Assembly: GCF_000719265.1 (NCBI RefSeq)
Contig: NZ_JOFL01000013.1
Coordinates: 141,873 to 205,872, forward strand
Reading direction: 5' to 3'
DNA from: Streptomyces roseoverticillatus
GTDB taxonomy: Bacteria > Actinomycetota > Actinomycetes > Streptomycetales > Streptomycetaceae
Length of the DNA stretch: 64,000 bases
The translations under genes and the position numbers were made by a program. This document shows positions 18,846 through 27,818 of this stretch, one piece after another. Below the pieces are notes generated by a model that made no database searches, was not told where the DNA came from, and worked only from the letters and a program-made list of their open reading frames with translations. Each line of letters starts with the position of its first letter. The stretch's first letter is position 1.

Positions 18846-19709
18846 CTACCGGCTGACGATCTCGCGCACCGCCGCCAGGAACTCCTCCGTGCGGGGGTGC
18901 GTGGGGTGGGCGGGGCTGGAGAGGTACACCGTCGCGGCGGGGGCGTCCTCGACCGGGACGAAGCGGACGCCGGGGTGGCCGTGGCTCTCCCCGGTGCCCG
19001 CCGCCGCGAGGCCGAACGCGTCGCCCGTGGCGATGAGGTTCAGCCACTCGTCGACGTTGTGCACCTCGACGGTGCGGGACGGGCGCTGCGCCGGGGGCCA
19101 CAGGTCCGGCGAGGCGGTGCCCGTCTCCGGCCACATCGCGAGGGGGAGGCCCGGGGCCTCGGTGAGCTCGGCGAGGCGCACGCGGGGCCGGCCGGCGAGC
19201 GGGTGGTCGTCGGGGAGGGCGGCGATGCGGTCCTCCGTGTAGAGGGCCTCGCTGCGGATGCGCGGGTCGCGGGGGCGGGTGCGGAGCACGGCCACGTCGG
19301 CGTCGCCGGTGGCCAGGCCCGCGGTGTGGTTGTCCCGGCGGACCACTTCCAGGGGCACGTGCGGGTGCGAGCGGCGCCACGAGCGCAGCAGGGGAACGGT
19401 CTGCTGCCCCAGGACCGCGCAGGTGTAGCCCAGGCGGAGGGGGCGGGAGACGGCCTTGGTGTCCGCGAGCGCGGCGTCGAGGTGCGCCAGGATGGCCCGG
19501 CCGTGCCCGAGCAGGGTGACCCCGGCCGGGGTGAGGTCCAGGTGCCGGGACGAACGGTCGACGAGCCGCACGCCGACGCGGGCCTCCAACTGGGCGAGCG
19601 TCCGGGACAGGGCAGGCTGCGTGACGTGCAGCCGGGCCGCCGCGGCGGTGACGGTGCCCTCGTCGGCGATGGCGGCCAAAGCCTTGAGGTGACGCAGCTC
19701 CACATCCAT
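18846..19709 (-). CDS. LysR-family transcriptional regulator
   Basis: 287 residues from the ATG at 19709. The N-terminal winged helix-turn-helix (MDVELRHLKALAAIADEGTV, then PALSRTLAQLEARVG) is typical; the C-terminal two-lobed effector domain follows. The frame continues upstream for another 270 codons, but only as a GC-driven shadow over the SDR gene. It is divergent from the SDR gene, the classic arrangement for LysR control of its neighbour. Confidence 0.9.
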   Translation of the reverse strand: MDVELRHLKALAAIADEGTVTAAAARLHVTQPALSRTLAQLEARVGVRLVDRSSRHLDLTPAGVTLLGHGRAILAHLDAALADTKAVSRPLRLGYTCAVLGQQTVPLLRSWRRSHPHVPLEVVRRDNHTAGLATGDADVAVLRTRPRDPRIRSEALYTEDRIAALPDDHPLAGRPRVRLAELTEAPGLPLAMWPETGTASPDLWPPAQRPSRTVEVHNVDEWLNLIATGDAFGLAAAGTGESHGHPGVRFVPVEDAPAATVYLSSPAHPTHPRTEEFLAAVREIVSR

Positions 19710-19811
19710 GCATGGGAAGCATAGCTGCTGCGCAGAAGGCATTTCCGGGGGAGGGGGAGGGCTCCGTAGCGTCGGTTCCACAAGCGATTTCCGATGTGGG
19801 GACGGTGGATT

Positions 19812-20411
19812 ATGAGGATCCTTCTGGTGGGCGCGGGCGGGACGCTGGGCGGCGCGGTGCGGGGGGCGCTGGCCGCGCGGGGCCACGAGGTGATCGGCGT
19901 GGGGCGCAGCGGCGGGGACGTGATCTGCGACGTCACCGACCCGGAGGCGGTCGGGCGGCTGTACGGGCAGGTGGAAGGGCTCGACGCGGTGGCGGTCGCG
20001 GCCGGTGACGCCGTCTTCAAGCCGCTGGGCGAGCTGACGGCGGACGACTTCGCGGCGACGCTGCGCGGCAAGGCTCTCAGCCAGGTGGAGCTGGTGCGCC
20101 AGGGTGCGGGGCATGTGGCCCCCACCGGGTCGTTCACGCTGATCAGCGGGGTGCTCACGGACGAGCCGATCGTGGCGGGGGCGGCGGCTTCCGCAGCGAA
20201 CGGGGCGGTGGAGGCGTTCGTACGGGCCGCGGCGATCGAGCTCGCGCCGCAGCGGATCAATGCGGTCAGCCCGACCGTGGTCGAGGAATCCCTCCCGGGC
20301 TACGCCCCGTTCTTCCCCGGCATGGAAGCGGTCCCGGCGTCCCGGGTGGCAACGGCGTACGTCCGCGCGATCGAGGGCGCGCAGACGGGGCGGGTGTACG
20401 GGGTCCGCTGA
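19812..20411 (+). CDS. Atypical short-chain dehydrogenase-like protein
   Basis: 199 residues. The Rossmann glycine motif GAGGTLG is at residues 8-14, so NAD(P) binding is likely. The normal SDR catalytic Tyr-x3-Lys is missing: in the expected place (AAASAANGAVEAF) the Tyr is Ala and the Lys is Asn. This matches the Lin1944-like SDR subgroup, known for a glycine motif without the standard active site and without a known reaction. The rest of the fold is intact, so it is not a pseudogene. Likely regulated by the divergent LysR protein. Confidence 0.82.
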   Translation: MRILLVGAGGTLGGAVRGALAARGHEVIGVGRSGGDVICDVTDPEAVGRLYGQVEGLDAVAVAAGDAVFKPLGELTADDFAATLRGKALSQVELVRQGAGHVAPTGSFTLISGVLTDEPIVAGAAASAANGAVEAFVRAAAIELAPQRINAVSPTVVEESLPGYAPFFPGMEAVPASRVATAYVRAIEGAQTGRVYGVR

Positions 20412-20782
20412 CCGCGGGGGCCCGTGCCTGTTCCCCCTGCTACGGGTCCGGCAGCTTCTTCCGCCGCGGCGGTGCGTGACCACCGGCAAGGTGCCCGGCG
20501 GTGCCGGGCCGGCGTGGGGCGTGTAGGGCACCGCCGGTCAGGTCTGTGGGGGCTGGGCGCCGTCGCGGCGGGTTTATGGGCGGTGGCCTTGGCCGGCCCT
20601 TTGCTGGTCCGGCAACCTTCTTCCGCCGCGGCGGCGCTCAGCCACCTGCAAGGTGTCCGGCGGTGCCGGGCTGGCCTGAGGTGCGTACGGCACCACCGGT
20701 CACGCCCGTGGGGGCCGGCCGCCGTCGCGGCGGGTTCATGGGTGCGGGTGCCCATCCCCGGGCGCCCGGTGCAGCCGGCGCG
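20412..20782. repeat. Dispersed repeat locus R3: two copies of a 162-bp unit between convergent genes
   Basis: Non-coding. CTTCTTCCGCCGCGGCGG begins at 20455 and again at 20617, and the flanks (GTCCGGCA before, CAAGGTGYCCGGCGGTGCCGGG and GCCGTCGCGGCGGGTT after) repeat with the same spacing. Each unit contains CCGGCGGTGCCG facing GGCACCRCCGG, so it can fold into a long hairpin. It lies between the SDR gene (+) and the ArsR-type gene (-). Confidence 0.85.
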
Positions 20783-21856
20783 TCATCTCAGGACCGTCTC
20801 CAGGAAGTCGCTGCCCAGGCGGGCCACCAGCGGGAGGTCCAGTTGGTGGAGGACGTACCGGCCGCGGCGGCGCGTGGACAGCAGGCCCGCCTTCTTCAGC
20901 ACGGCTATGTGCCGGGACACCTCGGGCGGCGTCAGGCCGAAGACGGTGGCCAGCTCGCTGGTGGTGTGCGGGCCGCGGGCCAGCGTGCGGCACAGCCGCA
21001 TCCGGACGGGGTGCGCGAGCGCTTCCATCCGCTGCTGCACCAGCTGCAGGGCGAGGCCCTTGGGGAGCTCGGGCGCGGCCACGGGGTACTGCACCATCGG
21101 CTGCCAGCCGGGCCGGTTCAGGACGATGAGGTGCGGCCACCCGAAGGCGGTCGGTATGAACGTCAGGCCGTCCGCGTAGGCCGTCGCCCGGCCGTCCTGC
21201 AACTTGTCGAAGACGATCCGCGTGCCGTCCGCGCCGACGGAGACGGCCGTGGAGACCGCGGCCATGGCCTCGGCGAGCCCCTTGCGCCGCAGCAGGTCCG
21301 CCTTGTGACGGGCGTCCGCGGCGAGCTGCACCCGTACGCGCTGCCAGTTGTCGGCGAAGAACGCCTCCTCGCAGTCCTCCATGAGCCTGCGCAGCCAGGC
21401 GCGCAGCGCGGTCGGGTTCTCCAGCATGCGGTCGGTGAACTGCGCCTGCCGCGGGCCCCGGGCGGCGGACAGTTCGCGCACCCGCGCCCGCTGCCCGGCG
21501 TCCACCAGTGGGGAGGGGACGGGCTGCGAGCTGCAGGTGACCTCGAAGGCCGCGGCCACGAACTTCTCGTCGTCCATGCGGTCGAGGTCGTCGAGCTCTT
21601 CGGCGAGCGTGGCGCGTGGCGCGGCGGGCAGCAGCAGGTCGGAGCGGGCCGAGCGCCACAGGAAGTCGGCCTCGGTCAGCCGGTCGGCGAGGTCGGGCCG
21701 GAGCCCGGAGGCGGTGGCCGTGGCCCAGCCGTGCAGCCCGGGGTGGTGGCCGGGCTCCGCCAGGACGTGCAGCATCGCACCGAGCTCTGCCAGCGGCGAC
21801 GGGTTGAAAAGGATGCGCTCGTGCGGCAGCCCGGCGATGTTGATCTCCACGCTCAT
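20783..21856 (-). CDS. DUF5937 / ArsR-type winged-helix regulator
   Basis: 357 residues. The first 245 residues match the DUF5937 pattern found fused to regulators in streptomycetes; residues from about 265 to 340 are an ArsR winged helix (MEALAHPVRMRLCRTLARGPHTTSELATVFGLTPPEVSRH). No clear metal-binding Cys/His motif is visible, so a small molecule or peptide signal is more likely. It is divergent from a small gene with two palindromes between them. Confidence 0.85.
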   Translation of the reverse strand: MSVEINIAGLPHERILFNPSPLAELGAMLHVLAEPGHHPGLHGWATATASGLRPDLADRLTEADFLWRSARSDLLLPAAPRATLAEELDDLDRMDDEKFVAAAFEVTCSSQPVPSPLVDAGQRARVRELSAARGPRQAQFTDRMLENPTALRAWLRRLMEDCEEAFFADNWQRVRVQLAADARHKADLLRRKGLAEAMAAVSTAVSVGADGTRIVFDKLQDGRATAYADGLTFIPTAFGWPHLIVLNRPGWQPMVQYPVAAPELPKGLALQLVQQRMEALAHPVRMRLCRTLARGPHTTSELATVFGLTPPEVSRHIAVLKKAGLLSTRRRGRYVLHQLDLPLVARLGSDFLETVLR

Positions 21857-21890
21857 GTGCCCATCGTGCCTGCCCCCGCGAGGGTCCGGC

Positions 21891-21919
21891 CGTCATTTGA
21901 CGGCTCTCGTCAATTGACG
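21891..21919. promoter_or_regulatory. Two palindromic operator candidates between divergent genes
   Basis: CGTCATTTGACG at 21891-21902 and the perfect palindrome CGTCAATTGACG at 21908-21919, 17 bases centre to centre. They are AT-rich against the background and lie between the ArsR-type gene and the small gene at 21956. The symmetry suits a winged-helix dimer. Confidence 0.65.
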
Positions 21920-21955
21920 CGGCAGGTCAGCGCCCACCGGCGCACCGTTGAGGAC

Positions 21956-22294
21956 ATGAACGCAGCTCAGCAGCACATGCTCGACCTCTACCGCGCCGCC
22001 CAGCTCAACCAGCCGGCTCCGCCCGCCCCCGGCACCGGGGACGTGGAGGCCTACCGCTCCTTCCGTACCTGGCGCGCCTTCCAGGGCGTCGTCGACGAGC
22101 GGGTCGCAGCCCGCCGCGCCCGCCGGGCGGAGCTGTTCCGTTTCCTCCTGCTCCGCGGCTCGCGGCGCGTGTCAGTGCTCAGCCCGGCCGTCGTCCGTCC
22201 CGCTGCCCTCCGCCCGTCCGTCGTCCGTCCGAATCCGGCGCAGGGCCGCACCCGCCGCGTCCCGGACGTCTGCGGCCGTCCAGCCGAGTGCTGA
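21956..22294 (+). CDS. Small hypothetical protein divergent from the ArsR-type regulator
   Basis: 112 residues, start ATG 21956 with GAGG before it. The N-terminal part (MNAAQQHMLDLYRAAQ, then RSFRTWRAFQGVVDER) looks like two short amphipathic helices; the C-terminal half is basic and low complexity (VVRPAALRPSVVRPN) and may have drifted. No family recognised. The two palindromes upstream suggest control by the divergent regulator. Confidence 0.5.
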   Translation: MNAAQQHMLDLYRAAQLNQPAPPAPGTGDVEAYRSFRTWRAFQGVVDERVAARRARRAELFRFLLLRGSRRVSVLSPAVVRPAALRPSVVRPNPAQGRTRRVPDVCGRPAEC

Positions 22295-22344
22295 CGCGCC
22301 GACGGTGACCTCGGTGAACGAGACGCCCGGCACCGGGGACCGGA

Positions 22345-22953
22345 CTACCGGGCGTTCTCCCGTCCGGCATTCCATGCCTTCAGGGGCTCGGTGTCGAGAA
22401 TGAACCCAACCGGTGCGGGCAGTTCGAGGCTCTTGCCGAAGGCAGCGGTGTGACGTTCCTGGTAGGTGCCCTCTGCAGGTTCGCTGTACACGGTGACCTC
22501 GTCGGCGTCGCGGTCGATGAGCAAGTACACGGGAATGCCGCTCTCGGCGTAGGCGCGGGGCTTCTCGACGCGATCGCGCTTATTGGTGTCGTAGTCGTGC
22601 GAAGTGACCTCGACGGTCATCAGCACGCCGTCCGGCTCGGCCCACTTCCCGGCCTGGACGAAATGGCCGGTGGGAGCGAGGGTCCCGTCGGGGCGGGCAC
22701 GCCCCATGCGGTAGGTCTCGATCTTGAGGCCTTGCCCGGTGTGAAGATCCAGGGAGGGTTGGTGCTGCAGGCACTGCCGGACGAGCCACATCGTGATCGT
22801 CTCGTGGAGCCCATCGGGCACGGCCTTGACCCCCATCTTTCCGTTGATGAGCTCCAGACGTAGCCCCTCGGCTTCGCGCATGGTGGCTTCGGCGAGGTTC
22901 TCGAACTGCTTGGTCAGCATCTGCTCAGTCGTCATCGGTGTGCGGCCGTTCAT
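22345..22953 (-). CDS. Uma2-family protein (PD-(D/E)XK fold)
   Basis: 202 residues. The restriction-endonuclease-like core is visible: LELINGKMGV, ARPDGTLAP with an Asp, and EVTSHDYDTNKRDRVEKPRAYAESG, which carries the second acidic residue and a Lys. Uma2 genes are numerous in streptomycetes and cyanobacteria and their role is not known. An alternative start (MTTEQM) is six codons inside. Confidence 0.88.
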   Translation of the reverse strand: MNGRTPMTTEQMLTKQFENLAEATMREAEGLRLELINGKMGVKAVPDGLHETITMWLVRQCLQHQPSLDLHTGQGLKIETYRMGRARPDGTLAPTGHFVQAGKWAEPDGVLMTVEVTSHDYDTNKRDRVEKPRAYAESGIPVYLLIDRDADEVTVYSEPAEGTYQERHTAAFGKSLELPAPVGFILDTEPLKAWNAGRENAR

Positions 22954-23060
22954 CCAGTGCGGTCACGGCGTGCCTCCCTCTACCTGAGGTTTTCAGGCTA
23001 GACCCGGCCACCGGCGATCGTCGGCCTTCCCCTGACCGATCACTCGAACGTGTGGCCGAG

Positions 23061-23087
23061 TTATCCACATCTCCGGCGTTATCCACA
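23061..23087. promoter_or_regulatory. Two DnaA boxes in direct repeat
   Basis: TTATCCACA occurs at 23061-23069 and 23079-23087, both exact matches to the DnaA consensus in the same orientation, 18 bases apart. They lie in the divergent region between the Uma2 gene and the DUF2520-panC-nadBC-coaX operon, 100-126 bases before the operon's first GTG. No other exact box was noticed in the window. Confidence 0.75.
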
Positions 23088-23186
23088 GGGCTGGGGACGA
23101 CCGGGGGCCACTCCTCGCGCCTCGCGTAGCATGACGAAGGAATCGTCCGGTACCCCCCGCGGACTGGAACGGAAGGCCATCGCCGC

Positions 23187-24107
23187 GTGAACGCACACAT
23201 CCTCCCGGAGCACCCGAGCCCCCAGGACCGCCCCGCCCGGCTCACCGTCGGCGTCGTCGGCGCGGGCCGCGTCGGCCCGGCGCTCGCCGCCGCGCTCCGG
23301 CTCGCCGGGCACCGCCCGGTCGCCGTCTCCGGAGTCTCCGACGCCTCGGTGCGCAGGGCCGCGGCCCTGCTGCCCGAGGTCCCGGTCGTCCCGCCCGCCG
23401 AGGTCCTCGCGCGCGCCGAGCTGGTCCTGCTCACCGTGCCCGACGACGCCCTGCCGGGCCTGGTCGCGGGCCTCGCCGAGACGGGCGCCGTGCGCCCGGG
23501 CCAGCTCCTCGTGCACACCTCGGGCCGGTACGGCACTGCCGTCCTCGACCCCGCCCGCCGCGCCGGGGCCCTCCCGCTCGCCCTGCACCCCGCCATGACC
23601 TTCACCGGCACCCCGGTCGATGTCGACCGCCTCGCCGGCTGCTCCTTCGGCGTCACCGCTCCCGAGGAGCTGCGGCTCGCCGCGGAGGCCCTGGTCATCG
23701 AGATGGGCGGCGAGCCCGAGTGGATAGCGGAAGAGGCCCGCCCGCTCTACCACGCGGCCCTCGCCCTCGGCGCGAACCACCTGGTCACCCTGGTCGCCCA
23801 GGCCATGGACCTGCTGCGGACCGCCGGCGTCTCGGCTCCCGACCGCATGCTCGGCCCGCTCCTCGGCGCCGCGCTCGACAACGTCCTGCGCAGCGGCGAC
23901 GCGGCCCTGACCGGCCCCGTGGCCCGCGGCGACGCCGGCACGGTCGCCGCGCACATCGCCGAGCTGCGCACCCACGCGCCCCAGGCCGTCGCCGGCTATC
24001 TGGCGATGGCCCGTACGACCGCCGACCGCGCCCTCGCGGCCGGCCTGCTCAAGCCCGAACTGGCCGAGGACCTGCTCGGCGTACTGTCCGACGGAGGACG
24101 GCCGTGA
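23187..24107 (+). CDS. Rossmann-like / DUF2520 protein (putative dehydrogenase)
   Basis: 306 residues, GTG start. The N-terminal NAD(P)-binding motif is [16 protein letters not shown]; the C-terminal half is the DUF2520 helical domain ([15 protein letters not shown]), like the second domain of ketopantoate and hydroxyacid reductases. It is the first gene of the pantothenate/NAD operon, and its stop overlaps the panC start (GTGA). A ketopantoate-reductase-like role is possible but not shown. Confidence 0.85.
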   Translation: MNAHILPEHPSPQDRPARLTVGVVGAGRVGPALAAALRLAGHRPVAVSGVSDASVRRAAALLPEVPVVPPAEVLARAELVLLTVPDDALPGLVAGLAETGAVRPGQLLVHTSGRYGTAVLDPARRAGALPLALHPAMTFTGTPVDVDRLAGCSFGVTAPEELRLAAEALVIEMGGEPEWIAEEARPLYHAALALGANHLVTLVAQAMDLLRTAGVSAPDRMLGPLLGAALDNVLRSGDAALTGPVARGDAGTVAAHIAELRTHAPQAVAGYLAMARTTADRALAAGLLKPELAEDLLGVLSDGGRP

Positions 24108-25030
24108 CGCTTGCCGAGTGGCTGAAGGACCGGGACCGCGAGCCCGCCTTCGAGCTCGTACCCGCCGTCGAGGATCTCGACTACCTCCTCGACCACTACG
24201 CGGTCCCCGGCCGCACCGCGGTCGTGATGACCATGGGCGCGCTCCACGAGGGCCACGCCACGCTCATACGCGCCGCGCGCGAGCGCGTCGGCCGCAAGGG
24301 CCTCGTGATCGCCACGGTCTTCGTCAACCCCCTGCAGTTCGGTGCGGGCGAGGACCTGGACCGCTATCCGCGCACGCTGGACGCCGACCTGAAGATCGCC
24401 GAGGCGTCGGGCGCGGACGCCGTGTTCGCCCCCTCCGCCGAGGAGGTGTATCCGGGCGGAGAGCCCCAGGTCCGCCTCACCGCCGGCCCCATGGGCGAGC
24501 GCCTGGAAGGCGCCTCCCGCCCCGGGCACTTCGACGGCATGCTCACGGTCGTGGCCAAGCTGCTCCATCTCACCCGCCCCGACCTGGCCTTCTTCGGCCA
24601 GAAGGACGCCCAGCAGCTCGCCCTGATCCGCCGCATGGTGCGCGACCTCAACTTCCGTACGGAGATCGTGGGCGTGCCGACCGTACGGGAGGCCGACGGC
24701 CTCGCCCTCTCCAGCCGCAACCGCTATCTCTCCGCCGCCGAGCGGCGGACCGCCCTCGCCCTGTCCCGCGCCCTGGCCGCGGCCGAGAAGGAGAAGGCCG
24801 CCGCCCCGGCCGCCCTGGCCGCCGCCCGCGCCGTCCTGGACGAGGCCGCCCGGCTCGACCCCCCGCTGCACCTCGACTACGCGGCCCTGGTCGACCCCGC
24901 CGACTTCACCGACGTCCCCGGCGACTTCGCGGGCGAAGCCGTCCTCGCCGTCGCCGCCAAGGTCGGCACCACCCGCCTGATCGACAACGTCCCCCTGACC
25001 GTCGGACCGGCCACGGGAGCGCAGCGATGA
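24104..25030 (+). CDS. panC: Pantothenate synthetase PanC
   Basis: Joins pantoate and beta-alanine using ATP. 308 residues; start GTG 24104, overlapping the upstream stop, with GGAGG in the preceding codons. Motifs [42 protein letters not shown] and LSSRNRYLS are the adenylate- and pantoate-binding elements. Coupled to nadB by an ATGA overlap at 25027-25030. Confidence 0.97.
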   Translation: MTLAEWLKDRDREPAFELVPAVEDLDYLLDHYAVPGRTAVVMTMGALHEGHATLIRAARERVGRKGLVIATVFVNPLQFGAGEDLDRYPRTLDADLKIAEASGADAVFAPSAEEVYPGGEPQVRLTAGPMGERLEGASRPGHFDGMLTVVAKLLHLTRPDLAFFGQKDAQQLALIRRMVRDLNFRTEIVGVPTVREADGLALSSRNRYLSAAERRTALALSRALAAAEKEKAAAPAALAAARAVLDEAARLDPPLHLDYAALVDPADFTDVPGDFAGEAVLAVAAKVGTTRLIDNVPLTVGPATGAQR

Positions 25031-26778
25031 CCGGCATACGGCTCCACGCGCCCCGCCCCGGCTGGTCCGTCGACGCGGACGTCGTCGTCGTGGGCTCCGG
25101 CGTCGCCGGGCTCACCGTCGCCCTGCGCTGCGCCGCCGCCGGCGCGCACGTCACCGTCGTCACCAAGGCGCTCCTCGACGACGGCTCCACCCGCTGGGCC
25201 CAGGGCGGGATAGCGGCCGCGCTCGGAGAGGGCGACACCCCCGAGCAGCACCTGGACGACACGCTCGTCGCCGGCGCGGGCCTCTGCGACGACGAGGCCG
25301 TGCGGACCCTGGTCACCGAGGGCCCCGACGCGGTGCGCCGGCTCATCGCCACGGGCGCGCAGTTCGACACCGACGCCGAGACCGGCGCCATCCTGCTCAC
25401 CCGTGAGGGCGGTCACCACCGCCGCCGCATCGCCCACGCGGGTGGTGACGCGACCGGCGCCGAGATCTCCCGCGCCCTCGTCGAGGCCGTCCGCGCGGCG
25501 GGCATCGAAACGATCGAGCACGCCCTCGTCCTCGACCTCCTCAAGGACGAGGAGGGCCGGGCCGCCGGCGTCACCCTGCACGTCATGGGCGAGGGCGAGC
25601 GCGACGGCGTCGGCGCCGTACGGGCCCGGGCCGTCGTCCTCGCGACCGGCGGCATGGGCCAGGTCTTCTCCGCGACCACGAACCCGGCCGTCTCCACCGG
25701 CGACGGCGTCGCCCTCGCCCTGCGGGCCGGCGCCGAGGTCTCCGACCTGGAGTTCGTCCAGTTCCACCCCACCGTGCTGTGGCTCGGCCCCGACGCAGAG
25801 GGGCAGCAGCCGCTCGTGTCGGAGGCCGTGCGCGGCGAAGGCGCCCACCTCGTCGACGCCGATGGCCACCGCTTCATGGTCGGGGCGCACGAGCTCGCCG
25901 AGCTCGCCCCGCGCGACATCGTCGCCAAGGGCATCATGCGGCGCATGCAGGAGCTCGGCGCCGAGCACATGTACCTCGACGCCCGCCACTTCGGCGCTGA
26001 GATGTGGGAGCACCGCTTCCCCACGATCCTCGCCGCCTGCCGCGCGCACGGCATCGATCCGGTCACCGAGCCGATCCCGGTCGCGCCCGCCGCGCACTAC
26101 GCCTCCGGCGGCGTCCGTACGGACCTGACGGGCCGGTCCACCGTGCCGGGCCTCTACGCGTGCGGCGAGGTCGCCTGCACGGGCGTGCACGGCGCGAACC
26201 GCCTCGCGTCGAACTCGCTGCTGGAAGGCCTCGTCTTCGCGGAGCGCATCGCCGCGGACGTCACCGAGGCCCTCCGGGAGCCGGGCGCGCCCCCGCGGCC
26301 GGCCACCACCGGCACCACCACCGGCACCACCACCGGCACCACCACCGGCACCGGTACCGGCACGGTGCTTGCCGGTCCGAAGGCCCGGCTGGAGATCCAG
26401 CGCATCATGGCCGAGGGCGCCGGTGTCCTGCGGTCCAGGGAGAGTCTCGAACGGGCGACCGCGGAGCTGGCCCGCATCGACGAGGACGCCGCCGCCGCGC
26501 TGGAAGCGCCCGGCACGGAGAGCTGGGAGGCCACCAACCTCCTGCTCGTCGCCCGCGTCCTCGTCGCCGCCGCCCTCCGCCGCGAGGAAACCCGCGGCTG
26601 CCACTGGCGCGAGGACGCCCCCGACCGGGACGATGCCTGGCGCCGCCACCTCTTGGTGACCCTGCGCCCGGACCGTACGCTCTCGGTCTCCACCACCGAG
26701 ACGGCCGCCTTCCCGTCCGCAGCGGCCCCGACGCCCCACCCGCCCACGAACGGCGCCGAACCGAGGAGCACCACGTGA
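25027..26778 (+). CDS. nadB: L-aspartate oxidase NadB
   Basis: Oxidises L-aspartate to iminoaspartate with FAD, the first step of de novo NAD synthesis. 583 residues. The FAD motif [16 protein letters not shown] is near residue 20, [17 protein letters not shown] forms the substrate region, and FHPT and [15 protein letters not shown] are conserved blocks. Between the FAD part and the C-terminal helical domain there is a Thr/Gly repeat encoded by 12-base repeats. No nadA is in the window. Confidence 0.96.
   Translation: MTGIRLHAPRPGWSVDADVVVVGSGVAGLTVALRCAAAGAHVTVVTKALLDDGSTRWAQGGIAAALGEGDTPEQHLDDTLVAGAGLCDDEAVRTLVTEGPDAVRRLIATGAQFDTDAETGAILLTREGGHHRRRIAHAGGDATGAEISRALVEAVRAAGIETIEHALVLDLLKDEEGRAAGVTLHVMGEGERDGVGAVRARAVVLATGGMGQVFSATTNPAVSTGDGVALALRAGAEVSDLEFVQFHPTVLWLGPDAEGQQPLVSEAVRGEGAHLVDADGHRFMVGAHELAELAPRDIVAKGIMRRMQELGAEHMYLDARHFGAEMWEHRFPTILAACRAHGIDPVTEPIPVAPAAHYASGGVRTDLTGRSTVPGLYACGEVACTGVHGANRLASNSLLEGLVFAERIAADVTEALREPGAPPRPATTGTTTGTTTGTTTGTGTGTVLAGPKARLEIQRIMAEGAGVLRSRESLERATAELARIDEDAAAALEAPGTESWEATNLLLVARVLVAAALRREETRGCHWREDAPDRDDAWRRHLLVTLRPDRTLSVSTTETAAFPSAAAPTPHPPTNGAEPRSTT
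26301..26361 (+). repeat. 12-bp minisatellite inside nadB
   Basis: GGCACCACCACC is present three times without change at 26311-26346, with partial copies on both sides. It encodes a (Gly-Thr-Thr-Thr)-type linker of about 20 residues between the two parts of NadB. The repeat keeps the frame when copies are gained or lost. Confidence 0.85.
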
Positions 26779-27818
26779 CCACCCCGAACGACCTCCCCCT
26801 CCACCAGATCGGCCAGGACATCCAGGTGAACCTCGAAACGGCCACCGGCGGCTGCGGTGACGGCTGCGGCTGCGGCGAGACGTTCGCGGAGGACGCCATG
26901 GAGTGCGGCCTCGACCCCGATCTCGCCCGCCTGCTGGCCGACGCCGGCCTCGACCCCCTGCAGGTCGAGGACATCGCCCACCTCGCCATCGAGGAGGACC
27001 TCGACGGCGGCGAGGACGTCACCACCCTGGCCACCATCCCCGCCGACGCCGTCGCCACCGGCGACTTCACCGCCCGCACGGACGGCACTGTCGCCGGCCT
27101 GCACGTCGCCGAGGCGATCCTCTCGGTCGTCTGCACCGAGGAGTTCGAGGTCGAGCGGCACGTCGCGGACGGCGACCGCGTGACCGCGGGCCAGAAGCTG
27201 CTCACCGTCCGCACCCGCACCCGCGACCTGCTCACCGCCGAGCGCAGCGCGCTCAACATCCTGTGCCGCCTGTCCGGCATCGCCACCGCGACCCGCGAGT
27301 GGGCCGACCTGCTGGACGGCACCAAGGCCGCCGTCCGCGACACCCGCAAGACCACGGTCGGCCTGCGCGCCCTGGAGAAGTACGCGGTCCGCTGCGGCGG
27401 CGGCGTCAACCACCGCATGTCCCTGTCGGACGCGGCCCTCATCAAGGACAACCACGTGGTCGCGGCCGGCGGCGTCGCCGAGGCCTTCAAGGCCGTCCGG
27501 GACGCCTGCCCCGGCCTCGCGATCGAGGTCGAGGTCGACCGCATCGACCAGATCGAGCCGGTCCTCGCCGAGGGCGCCGACCTCGTCATGCTGGACAACT
27601 TCACCCCCGAGCAGACCCGCGAGGCCGTCGAACTGGTCGCGGGCCGCGCCCTGCTGGAGTCCTCCGGCCGGCTCACCCTCGTCAACGCCCACGCCTACGC
27701 CGAGACCGGCGTGGACTACCTGGCGGTCGGCGCGCTGACCCACTCCTCCCCGATCCTCGACATCGGCCTCGACCTGCGCGAGGGCGACGAGGACGAGGCG
27801 CGGGGGGAAACCGCCTGA
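26775..27818 (+). CDS. nadC: Nicotinate-nucleotide diphosphorylase (carboxylating) NadC
   Basis: Turns quinolinate and PRPP into nicotinate mononucleotide. 347 residues, long for NadC (about 280-290). The catalytic core starts near residue 50 (LLADAGLDPLQVEDIAHLAIEEDL) and has DTRKTTVGLR, GGVNHRMSLSDAALIKDNH and the EVEVD block. The extra N-terminus contains CGDGCGCG and a fourth Cys (MECG), not part of the usual enzyme. GTG start overlapping the nadB stop; coupled to coaX through TGATG. Confidence 0.95.
   Translation: MTTPNDLPLHQIGQDIQVNLETATGGCGDGCGCGETFAEDAMECGLDPDLARLLADAGLDPLQVEDIAHLAIEEDLDGGEDVTTLATIPADAVATGDFTARTDGTVAGLHVAEAILSVVCTEEFEVERHVADGDRVTAGQKLLTVRTRTRDLLTAERSALNILCRLSGIATATREWADLLDGTKAAVRDTRKTTVGLRALEKYAVRCGGGVNHRMSLSDAALIKDNHVVAAGGVAEAFKAVRDACPGLAIEVEVDRIDQIEPVLAEGADLVMLDNFTPEQTREAVELVAGRALLESSGRLTLVNAHAYAETGVDYLAVGALTHSSPILDIGLDLREGDEDEARGETA

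Noticed and set aside
19812..20411. SDR gene as a pseudogene because it lacks Tyr-x3-Lys
   Set aside because: The frame, glycine motif and fold pattern are intact, and a whole SDR subgroup lacks these residues.
22345..22953. Uma2 gene as part of a transposon
   Set aside because: No terminal inverted repeats or transposase around it; Uma2 genes are common single genes in streptomycetes.
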